Source: an uncultured Paraprevotella sp. | GTDB taxonomy: Bacteria > Bacteroidota > Bacteroidia > Bacteroidales > Bacteroidaceae | DNA: 25,459 nucleotides | Assembly (NCBI GenBank): GCA_900546665.1 | Contig: URDY01000036.1 | Coordinates: forward strand, 1-25,459 | Direction of reading: 5' to 3' | Shown: piece after piece, positions 1 through 6,739 of the stretch | How the letters are laid out: each line of letters begins with the position of its first letter | How positions within the stretch are numbered: the stretch's first letter is position 1 | Made by a program: the position numbers and the translations under genes | Notes under the pieces: generated by a model | What the model was told of the DNA's origin: nothing | Database searches by the model: none | Seen by the model: the letters and a program-made list of their open reading frames with translations, nothing else

Positions 1-72
1 GCGGAAAACGAGACTCGAACTCGCGACCCTAACCTTGGCAAGGTTATGCTCTACCAACTGAGCTATTTCCGC
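1..72 (-). tRNA. tRNA-Gly (anticodon GCC), copy 1
   Basis: Read on the minus strand this folds as a full cloverleaf. The 7-bp acceptor stem is GCGGAAA with TTTCCGC, the anticodon loop is TTGCCAA with anticodon GCC, and the T loop is TTCGAGT. The discriminator base and 3' end lie just outside the left edge of the window, so the gene is complete here except for that base. It is the last tRNA of a four-gene cluster and differs from the copy at 277-349 at only two positions, which pair with each other. Confidence 0.96.
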
Positions 73-83
73 AATATGCTATG

Positions 84-167
84 TGAAGAGAAGGAGACTC
101 GAACTCCCACGACATAATTGTCACTACCCCCTCAAAGTAGCGCGTCTACCAATTCCGCCATCTCTCC
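84..167 (-). tRNA. tRNA-Leu (anticodon GAG)
   Basis: A class II tRNA with a long variable arm, 84 nt. The acceptor stem is GGAGAGA with TCTCTTC, the anticodon loop is TTGAGGG with anticodon GAG, and the T loop is TTCGAGT. The discriminator A is at 84. No CCA is encoded, since the next bases on the minus strand read CAT, so CCA must be added after transcription. It sits between the second leucine tRNA and a glycine tRNA with short spacers, consistent with one precursor transcript. Confidence 0.95.
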
Positions 168-176
168 AAAAGAATG

Positions 177-257
177 TGCCCAGAACAGGACTCGAACCTG
201 CACGTCTCTCAACACTCGCACCTGAAACGAGCGCGTCTACCATTCCGCCACCTGGGC
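177..257 (-). tRNA. tRNA-Leu (anticodon CAG)
   Basis: A class II tRNA with a long variable arm. The acceptor stem is GCCCAGG with TCTGGGC, the anticodon loop is TTCAGGT with anticodon CAG, and the T loop is TTCGAGT. The discriminator A is at 177. No CCA is encoded. Together with the neighbouring GAG isoacceptor it covers the CUN leucine codons CUG, CUC and CUU. Confidence 0.95.
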
Positions 258-276
258 TTATTCTCTTCTTATGTTG

Positions 277-349
277 AGCGGAAAACGAGACTCGAACTCG
301 CGACCCCAACCTTGGCAAGGTTGTGCTCTACCAACTGAGCTATTTCCGC
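277..349 (-). tRNA. tRNA-Gly (anticodon GCC), copy 2
   Basis: First tRNA of the cluster in transcription order. It has the same cloverleaf as the copy at 1-72: acceptor GCGGAAA with TTTCCGC and anticodon loop TTGCCAA. The two copies differ only at tRNA positions 27 and 43, a C-G pair here and a T-A pair in copy 1. The discriminator is T at 277, with no encoded CCA. Confidence 0.96.
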
Positions 350-400
350 GTCAACACGTTGTTCATTAAGTTGTCATTCTTAACTTCCTGAATGCGGTTG

Positions 401-431
401 CAAAGGTACGTGTTTTTTTTGAATCTGCAAA
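401..431 (-). promoter_or_regulatory. Promoter of the tRNA cluster
   Basis: On the minus strand a perfect -33 TTTG (428-431) lies 19 bp upstream of a perfect -7 box TACCTTTG (401-408), matching the Bacteroides primary-sigma consensus TTTG/N19-21/TAnnTTTG. It lies about 50 bp upstream of the first tRNA-Gly and points towards it. Confidence 0.8.
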
Positions 432-472
432 TTTTTCAGAGAAAAAAATTCATTTTTCTGCATTTTTTTGTT

Positions 473-1663
473 TTAGCACATTCTGTCACGGTAATCTTCA
501 TACCCAAAACGCCGGTACATTTCCAATGTTCCATCTGTATGCAACATGGCCATCGAAGGATGACCTATTCCATTAAACATATTGGTTTTCACCGTAGTAT
601 AATGTATCATATCTTCAAATATAATCTTTTCACCTATTTTCAGCTCATGATCAAAACGCCACGCTCCCATATAGTCACCGCTCAAACAACTATTTCCGCC
701 TAAACGATAAATATGATCCGAATGCGTTGAATGCTTAACGGCATCCGGCTCCAATGTCTCTGCAAACCGCACAGCTGGCTGATATGGCATTTCCAGACAA
801 TCGGGCATGTGACAGGTAAAGCTGACATCCAAGATAGCTGTACGGATACTCTTATTTTCTACAATATCCACTACTGAGGCCACAAGCGGACCGGTCTGCC
901 ACGCAAAAGCCGATCCGGGTTCAAGAATAATTTTAAGATTAGGATATTTGACCTGCAAATTTTTCAGCAACTGTTCCAGATGAGCTACATCATAATCCTG
1001 CCTTGTCATCAAATGCCCACCTCCCAAATTAAGCCATTTAAGTTGCCAGAACCATTTTCCGAACTTTCGTTCAAGGTGCGACAATGTACGTTCCAACTCA
1101 TACGACGTACTTTCACAATGGCAATGACAATGAAAACCTTCAATACCGTCGGGCAACTGATCCGGAAGTTGTGATGCCAACAAACCGAAACGAGAACCCG
1201 GTGCACAAGGATTATACAATTCTACCTGTATTTCTGAATACTCGGGATTCACACGCAGGCCACAGGATATCGCCTGGCCAGGACAACCGTGATTATATTC
1301 CTTAACTTTAGATATAAACCGTTGGTACTGCGTCAGTGAATTAAATGTAATATGGCTGCTGCAACGCATGATCCCATCAAAATCAGCCTCCGTATAAGCA
1401 GGAGAATAAGTGTGAGCCTTACTGCCAAACACTTCTGCCGCCAGACGAGCTTCATTAAGAGAACTGGCCGTAGTAGAATGTATATATTCTCTAAATACAG
1501 GAAAAGCTTTCCACATGGCAAAGGCTTTAAATGCCAGTATAATCTCTACGCCGGTACGATCCATTACGCCTTTAATCAACTCCAAATTCTTCCGAAGCAA
1601 ATCTTCTTCTATAATATAACATGGTGTCGGAACACCAGAATATGTCAAACGGTCAGTCTTCAT
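473..1663 (-). CDS. nspC: Carboxynorspermidine/carboxyspermidine decarboxylase
   Basis: A PLP-dependent fold-III decarboxylase of 396 aa, the usual length for NspC. It removes CO2 from carboxyspermidine or carboxynorspermidine, the last step of the alternative polyamine route common in gut Bacteroides, and should be cytoplasmic. Visible signatures are 'ILAFKAFAMW', with the probable Schiff-base lysine at K46, a glycine-rich 'LNLGGGH' PLP-phosphate segment, 'ILEPGSAFAWQTG', and 'GGNSCLSGD' near the C-terminus, where the dimer-partner catalytic residues of this fold usually lie. The partner carboxyspermidine dehydrogenase is not in the window. It is the third minus-strand gene in the run starting at 3906, 65 bp behind the PCMD gene. 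I saw no consensus promoter in that gap, so it may depend on readthrough. Confidence 0.93.
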   Translation of the reverse strand: MKTDRLTYSGVPTPCYIIEEDLLRKNLELIKGVMDRTGVEIILAFKAFAMWKAFPVFREYIHSTTASSLNEARLAAEVFGSKAHTYSPAYTEADFDGIMRCSSHITFNSLTQYQRFISKVKEYNHGCPGQAISCGLRVNPEYSEIQVELYNPCAPGSRFGLLASQLPDQLPDGIEGFHCHCHCESTSYELERTLSHLERKFGKWFWQLKWLNLGGGHLMTRQDYDVAHLEQLLKNLQVKYPNLKIILEPGSAFAWQTGPLVASVVDIVENKSIRTAILDVSFTCHMPDCLEMPYQPAVRFAETLEPDAVKHSTHSDHIYRLGGNSCLSGDYMGAWRFDHELKIGEKIIFEDMIHYTTVKTNMFNGIGHPSMAMLHTDGTLEMYRRFGYEDYRDRMC

Positions 1664-1680
1664 TTTTTATACTGTTTTTT

Positions 1681-1701
1681 AAAAAAGCCAAGAATTCTGG
1701 C
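1681..1701 (-). terminator. Weak terminator-like hairpin between the PCMD gene and nspC
   Basis: On the minus strand a short stem (GCCA, a 7-nt loop, TGGC; 1687-1701) is followed directly by six T. The stem is only 4-5 bp, so it may attenuate transcription rather than stop it. If it works, nspC needs its own promoter, and I could not find one. Confidence 0.35.
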
Positions 1702-1728
1702 AAAAACTTAAGCTGTTTTTACACTTAC

Positions 1729-2685
1729 TTAATAAACCACTCTTACATTATCAACCCACAAGGTAGTACCTACAGCTCCCACATAAGCGCCTCCGTAACT
1801 GGAATCGAACTGCAGGACCATGTGAGTTGGAGTTTCGTTGGCATCAGCCCATCCTACTTCCTTTACCGGCACCATTTTGCCCTTGCTGTTCAAACAATAT
1901 TTGGTATCATCACCTGTAATCAATCCCATATAGCTTTTATAACCGGGCTGTTTGGTAATATCACCATATTGTATTTCAAACTGAGCATTATTCACCCAAT
2001 CCGTAGTTTTATTGAAACGGTGAATCAACGTACCGACGCGTTTCGCATAAATATTACCTTTGGCATCCTCCCAACGTTTCTGCAACAGACATATTACATC
2101 CGGCATATCTCTACCAGCAACCTTAGACACTTTGCTGAATCCGGTCTGACGGATTCGGTTAGCCTGATTAGAAAGTTTCACCTTGTAGTCAAAACAGATG
2201 GCCTTCGGACGTTTGTGAAACGGCAAGCCAACAGACAGCTTACTCATGGGATTGGACGTATTGGTAATCGGCTCAGGTACTGAACCCAGAAATACCGAAC
2301 CAGCAGCCAACACTTCAATATTGACAACGCCCAACACTTTCACCTTCTCTATATGCGTTTCAAGACGCGCACAATAACCGTTTCCTCTCTTCTCACGATA
2401 AGTCGATGTATTGGTTTTGGTAATGCCACAGACCTTCGCCATCACATTGGATGTGCCCCATGGAGAACCACCCTGATTATGATAAGGATTATTATTATTC
2501 CATACAGCAGAAGGCCCTATTTCATACAACTGCTTGGTCTGTCCGCCTATTATTCCACTTTCCTTAATGTTACGGACGATCCAACTGTCAAAATCGCCAT
2601 ACTTCAGATACTCTGTCTGTGCCTGCATATTGCAAACAGACAAACTACAGCACAATGCCGGAATAAATACATTTTTCAGTTTCAT
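1729..2685 (-). CDS. Secreted PCMD-family protein (putative carbohydrate metabolism domain)
   Basis: A 318-aa protein with a Sec signal peptide: a basic start, a hydrophobic core to about residue 19, and a probable cut after 'MQAQ' near residue 23. The mature part opens with 'YGDFDSWIVRNIKESG' and closes with the strand 'TTLWVDNVRVVY'. This is the pattern of the Bacteroidetes PCMD domain, a beta-sandwich of unproven function found on envelope proteins. There is no lipobox cysteine, so a soluble periplasmic or secreted protein is more likely than a lipoprotein. It starts 15 bp after the outer-membrane barrel gene and is almost certainly cotranscribed with it. The family assignment rests on motif recognition; the substrate is unknown. 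Confidence 0.72.
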   Translation of the reverse strand: MKLKNVFIPALCCSLSVCNMQAQTEYLKYGDFDSWIVRNIKESGIIGGQTKQLYEIGPSAVWNNNNPYHNQGGSPWGTSNVMAKVCGITKTNTSTYREKRGNGYCARLETHIEKVKVLGVVNIEVLAAGSVFLGSVPEPITNTSNPMSKLSVGLPFHKRPKAICFDYKVKLSNQANRIRQTGFSKVSKVAGRDMPDVICLLQKRWEDAKGNIYAKRVGTLIHRFNKTTDWVNNAQFEIQYGDITKQPGYKSYMGLITGDDTKYCLNSKGKMVPVKEVGWADANETPTHMVLQFDSSYGGAYVGAVGTTLWVDNVRVVY

Positions 2686-2700
2686 TTCTACAAAAATATA

Positions 2701-3906
2701 TTAAAATGCTTCATTTATATTAAACGTAAAATTAGGATTGTCACGGGTAAATCCGAAATCGAACCTTACATTGACCCTCTCTTTGAATTCCCAACGATAA
2801 CCAATACCATAATTAGGGAGAATCTGATCAAAATAGATATGACCAAAATTAGGAAACACATTGGCAAAACCGATCCATGCAGTCATGCCATGCCGTCCTT
2901 TGATACGCTGACGTAACTCAACCTGCCCTTCCATGATATTCCTGTCGCGATATCTTCCTTCGTAATAACCGCGCATACGACCTTGCACACCTACTTGTGC
3001 CATCATAGTCCAAGGCACATCACCATAATTGAACAACGAATGAAGCTCCATTGCAGCCACACCACCTTTCCAAACCTGACGGTACGCACAATAAGTAAGA
3101 TCTGTATATGTAAAGGCATAATCATTTCCCAAACCTGAAGGATAACTCATCTGTTCCCATCTGAAATAATTTCCTTTATAGGCATTCAATACAAAATCAC
3201 GGGTATCATACGAAAAATTAAAGCCCAGACCATAATTGGCTACAGAAGTTTGTTGCCCTGCCAACTGGTCAATATGACTGAACCCGAAAGCATTTACCCA
3301 TTCTACATCAACGACCGGACCGAAAAATATGCCCTTTCTGATTTTAAACAGGAAGCTGGGCTTAAACTGAAATTTCACCCGATTATAAGTTCCTTCATTG
3401 GCATCATTGGCTCCGTTTTCATAACCGACCCCCCAAAAACTACTTGGAAAAGTATAGATGAAAATCTGATAATCAAGCCTGTATTTATCTTCTGGAAGGA
3501 AATTATTACCTTTTAATCCTATGGCCAACATGCCGGCCAATGTTGCATTGGCAAACACGGATACATTCGATTTAGGAAGGGTCGGATCACTTCTGTCCCA
3601 TGAATACAATCCAGATGCCGTAGCACCTAATCCCAAAGAGGTTGCAGCCGAATAGCTTGGTCCCAAAAGCACACTAAAATCAAACGGTCTGTCACTATGT
3701 TTATTGGTATTACTCAAATACCGGCCTATCCATTTTATGGGATTATAGGATTTATGGACAGGGGTAGCTTTCACAGCTATAGAATCTTTATCAACAGCAG
3801 TAAGAGTATCGGTAACGACCTCTGTCTTTGCATGAATTTCAGTCATGCCATATATTCCGAGTGTACTACACAACAGAATCTTTATGAAAGCATTTGATAT
3901 TCCCAT
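2701..3906 (-). CDS. BamA/TamA-family outer-membrane beta-barrel without POTRA domains
   Basis: A 401-aa protein with an N-terminal signal peptide, probably cut after 'EIHA' near residue 26. A polar linker runs to about residue 75, and the rest is alternating aromatic and polar beta strands ending in a terminal phenylalanine, as expected for BAM-inserted barrels. The motif 'MRGYYEGR' at residues 311-318 matches the conserved (V/I/M)RG(F/Y) lumen-loop motif of the Omp85 surface-antigen barrel. There is no room for POTRA repeats, so this is the barrel-only type common in Bacteroidetes rather than BamA itself. It is the first gene of a pair with the PCMD gene. A promoter match sits just upstream (3929-3960). 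Its cargo or ligand cannot be read from the sequence. Confidence 0.82.
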   Translation of the reverse strand: MGISNAFIKILLCSTLGIYGMTEIHAKTEVVTDTLTAVDKDSIAVKATPVHKSYNPIKWIGRYLSNTNKHSDRPFDFSVLLGPSYSAATSLGLGATASGLYSWDRSDPTLPKSNVSVFANATLAGMLAIGLKGNNFLPEDKYRLDYQIFIYTFPSSFWGVGYENGANDANEGTYNRVKFQFKPSFLFKIRKGIFFGPVVDVEWVNAFGFSHIDQLAGQQTSVANYGLGFNFSYDTRDFVLNAYKGNYFRWEQMSYPSGLGNDYAFTYTDLTYCAYRQVWKGGVAAMELHSLFNYGDVPWTMMAQVGVQGRMRGYYEGRYRDRNIMEGQVELRQRIKGRHGMTAWIGFANVFPNFGHIYFDQILPNYGIGYRWEFKERVNVRFDFGFTRDNPNFTFNINEAF

Positions 3907-3928
3907 TCCTATTTTCTATCATTTGGTG

Positions 3929-3960
3929 CAAAATTACATCTTTTTATCCAGTCTGTGAAA
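3929..3960 (-). promoter_or_regulatory. Promoter of the outer-membrane barrel/PCMD operon
   Basis: On the minus strand a perfect -7 box TAATTTTG (3929-3936) is preceded, 20 bp upstream, by TTTC (3957-3960), one mismatch from the -33 TTTG. The -7 box ends 22 bp before the start codon at 3906. Confidence 0.6.
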
Positions 3961-4544
3961 TGTTTCCGGCCTTTTGACTCTTTTGGAGGAAGATTTAACA
4001 ATATTCCCAAGGAATTGACATACCCTTCACATCTTCACTTCCCTTTATTTATAAGGTTTACGAACTCGTGCCATCCTTCACATCTCCTTCACCGGCAATC
4101 CTTCTATATTGTAAGAATAATATCAAGGAAATAAAAATCAGGACATTTCCAAAAAAGTAAAGCTTACTTTTTAAAAAGTAAACCTTACTTTTTTGAAAGT
4201 AAGCCAGACTTTTTTCAAAGTATGCCGTAACCCCACTTACCTTCCGGCTATTTTTTTAACAATATATGGTTTTCATGGGAATAGGAATCATCCAGGATGA
4301 TGAAGGACATACATCCACCAATAACAATCTGTTAATCAGTTAATTAAAAAGGAAAATGAAGAGGTGATGCATTTTATCAGGTCTTTTCTTCCGGGTATAA
4401 AAAATCATCAAACTGATTTCGAATGATAGAAGCCGATATCCCGACTGTTTTCACCCGACTAAAAAAACATTCTCATAAAAAGCATAGGGCCCCGAAAATC
4501 AATTCAAAACAAGAATAAATTCGTTGCAGGAAAAGCCGTTTTTT
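3961..4544. other. Long gene-free stretch between the divergent barrel and fbp genes
   Basis: No plausible coding frame was seen on either strand. The stretch holds the 21-bp tandem repeat array at 4154-4226 and a 15-bp perfect dyad at 4287-4301 (arms ATCATCC and GGATGAT around one A). The remainder is AT-rich with no further structure that I can support. The two flanking genes are divergent and each has its own promoter at the edge of this stretch, so the middle is not needed for a core promoter. Confidence 0.6.
4154..4226. repeat. 21-bp tandem repeats with internal dyad symmetry
   Basis: Three full 21-bp units and a partial fourth start at 4154, 4175, 4196 and 4217, each opening with AAAGTA. 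Units 1 and 2 agree at 18 of 21 positions, and units 2 and 3 at 17 of 21. The first two also form perfect hairpins: AAAAAGTAA at 4152-4160 with TTACTTTTT at 4164-4172, and the same arms at 4173-4181 and 4185-4193. The period is exact, roughly two helical turns. The array lies about 345 bp upstream of the fbp promoter. Confidence 0.85.
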
Positions 4545-4577
4545 ATTGGTATATTACAACGTTTTTTTATAAATTTG
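4545..4577 (+). promoter_or_regulatory. Promoter of fbp
   Basis: A perfect -7 box TAAATTTG (4570-4577) is preceded by ATTG (4545-4548), one mismatch from TTTG, with a 21-bp spacer. The box ends 28 bp before the fbp start codon. No ribosome-binding purine run is present, which is usual in Bacteroidetes. Confidence 0.6.
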
Positions 4578-4605
4578 TCTCCAAGAAAAAAATAAAACAC
4601 CAATT

Positions 4606-6624
4606 ATGACAAGCAATAACAGTGGAACGTATTCTTTAGAAAGAATACAAAACGACATGAGAATATTGGAACTGCTTTCACAAACAGTTCCCGACATAGG
4701 ATCCGCATGCACTGAAATCATCAATCTGGAAGCCATACTGAACTTACCGAAAGGCACAGAACATTTTCTGGCTGATATCCATGGTGAATACGAAGCTTTC
4801 CAACATATACTGAAAAATGCTTCGGGAAACATCAAACGTAAAGTCAATGAAATATTCGGCACGACAATGAGAGAAACTGAGATCAGACAACTTTGCTCCC
4901 TGATCTACTATCCTGAACGGAAACTGCAATACATCAAGGCTACAGAAACCAATCTAAATGATTATTACAATATCACGCTTCACCAACTGGTAAGTGTCTG
5001 CCAATCCGTTTCATCAAAATACACCCGCTCAAAAGTAAGAAAAGCACTACCACGGGAATTTGCTTATATTATAGAAGAACTTTTGCATGAATCACCACTG
5101 GACTACAACAAACAGGCTTATTTCAACCGCATTGTAGAAACTATTGTTCTTACTGGACGCGCCGATGAATTTATTATTGCATTATGTAACCTGATCCAAC
5201 GACTCAGTATTGACCAATTACATATTTTGGGTGATATTTTCGACAGAGGACCTGGAGCACACATCGTTATGGACACCTTATGCAATTATCACAATTTCGA
5301 TATCCAATGGGGTAATCACGACGCCTTATGGATGGGAGCTGCCGCCGGAAACGACTGCTGTATTGCCAATGTTCTGCGTCTGTCACTCCGATATGGAAAC
5401 CTGACCACATTGGAAGACGGTTATGGCATCAATCTCGTACCGCTGGCTACTTTTGCCATGGAAACATACGCCAATGATCCGTGCGAATTCTTCGGTCCTC
5501 ACTTGGACAAAGACGACACAAGTCATAGCAAAAAGACCCGCCGACTGATTGCTCAAATGCATAAAGCCATCAGTATCATTCAGTTTAAACTAGAAGCAGC
5601 CATGATTGACAGCAGACCGGAATGGCACATGGAAGACCGGAAATTGTTAGAATTCATTGATTTTGAGAGGAAAATGTTTGTTCGTGACGGCAAGGAATAT
5701 GCCATGCGCGAATGTTTCTTCCCCACCGTTAACCCTGCAGACCCATACAAACTGACGGCCGAGGAAGAAGATCTTGTAAAGAAACTGCATCATTCATTCA
5801 CTGTCAGCGACAAACTCAACAAGCACATTCAATGCCTGTTCTCACATGGATGCATGTATGGCATATTCAATTCCAATCTGTTATTTCACGCTTCTGTCCC
5901 CTTGAATGAGGACGGCACATTGAAAGAAGTGGATATCAACGGAACGAAATTTAAAGGACGGGCACTGCTGGACCGTATCGGTATGGTACTCCGTTCTGCA
6001 TTCAATAGTGACACCGAACCTGAAGAACGAAAATTCGCCATAGATTATTTCTGGTACCTGTGGTGCGGATCGGAATCGCCACTGTTTGACAAATCCAAGA
6101 TGACTACATTCGAAAGATATTTTCTGGAAGACAAAGAAACCCACAAAGAAGAAAAGGGATATTACTACAAGCTTCGTGATGACGAAAAAATCTGCGACAT
6201 GATCTTGGACGCATTTGATGTGAAAGGCGCCCACAGACATATTATCAATGGTCATGTCCCTGTCAGAGTTGGTCATGGTGAAACACCAATCAAGGCAAAT
6301 GGCAAGCTGATGGTCATCGACGGCGGATTTGCCAAAGCCTATCATAACACAACCGGCATAGCCGGCTATACATTGGTTTTCCACAGCCGGGGATTCCAAC
6401 TTGTACAGCATGAACCATTCACATCGGCAGAAGAAGCTGTCAAGAATGGAACTGACATTGTAAGCACCACACAAATTGTGGAAATGAGTACCCAGCGAAT
6501 GATGGTTAGAGACACGGACAAAGGCATCGAAATTGAAGGACAAATAGAAGAACTCAAAGAATTGCTTTTTGCCTATCGGCATGGTTTGTTAAAGGAAAGC
6601 ACCAAAAGCAAAATGCGTTATTAA
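4606..6624 (+). CDS. fbp: Fructose-1,6-bisphosphatase, class III
   Basis: A cytoplasmic gluconeogenic enzyme that hydrolyses fructose 1,6-bisphosphate to fructose 6-phosphate (EC 3.1.3.11). At 672 aa it is almost exactly the length of the Bacillus-type class III enzyme. The calcineurin-like metallophosphatase motifs are in order: 'ADIHGE' (D57, H59), 'GDIFDRG' (209-215) and 'WGNHD' (GNHD 236-239). The late 'NGHVPVRVGHGETP' and 'VIDGGFAKAYH' segments are also typical of this class. Start: the ATG at 4606 lies 28 bp behind a good -7 box, and homologues begin just before the 'ERIQNDMRILELLS' helix seen here. The gene is monocistronic, divergent from the barrel operon and convergent with the nucleotidase gene, and is followed by two strong hairpins. 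Confidence 0.97.
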   Translation: MTSNNSGTYSLERIQNDMRILELLSQTVPDIGSACTEIINLEAILNLPKGTEHFLADIHGEYEAFQHILKNASGNIKRKVNEIFGTTMRETEIRQLCSLIYYPERKLQYIKATETNLNDYYNITLHQLVSVCQSVSSKYTRSKVRKALPREFAYIIEELLHESPLDYNKQAYFNRIVETIVLTGRADEFIIALCNLIQRLSIDQLHILGDIFDRGPGAHIVMDTLCNYHNFDIQWGNHDALWMGAAAGNDCCIANVLRLSLRYGNLTTLEDGYGINLVPLATFAMETYANDPCEFFGPHLDKDDTSHSKKTRRLIAQMHKAISIIQFKLEAAMIDSRPEWHMEDRKLLEFIDFERKMFVRDGKEYAMRECFFPTVNPADPYKLTAEEEDLVKKLHHSFTVSDKLNKHIQCLFSHGCMYGIFNSNLLFHASVPLNEDGTLKEVDINGTKFKGRALLDRIGMVLRSAFNSDTEPEERKFAIDYFWYLWCGSESPLFDKSKMTTFERYFLEDKETHKEEKGYYYKLRDDEKICDMILDAFDVKGAHRHIINGHVPVRVGHGETPIKANGKLMVIDGGFAKAYHNTTGIAGYTLVFHSRGFQLVQHEPFTSAEEAVKNGTDIVSTTQIVEMSTQRMMVRDTDKGIEIEGQIEELKELLFAYRHGLLKESTKSKMRY

Positions 6625-6625
6625 A

Positions 6626-6655
6626 ATACAGATGACAGGTGCCTGTCGTCTGTAT
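6626..6655. terminator. Hairpin directly after fbp
   Basis: Two 14-nt arms, ATACAGATGACAGG and CCTGTCGTCTGTAT, are separated by 2 nt and pair at all but one position, which becomes a wobble pair. The hairpin starts 2 bp after the fbp stop. There is no T-run, so it may act as a 3'-end stabiliser or pause element with the second hairpin downstream. Confidence 0.55.
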
Positions 6656-6667
6656 AATCACTTCTTT

Positions 6668-6717
6668 GTTATAAAGGCAGTCTTGCGGATTTTCATTCTC
6701 AAGACTGCCTTTATAAC
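6668..6717. terminator. Bidirectional terminator between fbp and the nucleotidase gene
   Basis: A perfect 18-bp inverted repeat: GTTATAAAGGCAGTCTTG at 6668-6685 and its exact complement at 6700-6717, with a 14-nt loop. It lies between two convergent genes. The arms carry their own A/T ends, AAAGGC and GCCTTTATA, so either strand can give a GC stem followed by a short U-rich part. Confidence 0.75.
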
Positions 6718-6739
6718 AATATAATATAAGTACAATACA

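Noticed and set aside
4152..4226. CRISPR array
   Set aside because: The units are contiguous 21-bp tandem repeats with no spacers, and no cas genes are present.
5881..6582. A 233-codon minus-strand frame inside fbp
   Set aside because: It lies wholly within a strongly supported class III fructose-1,6-bisphosphatase gene and has no recognisable domain.
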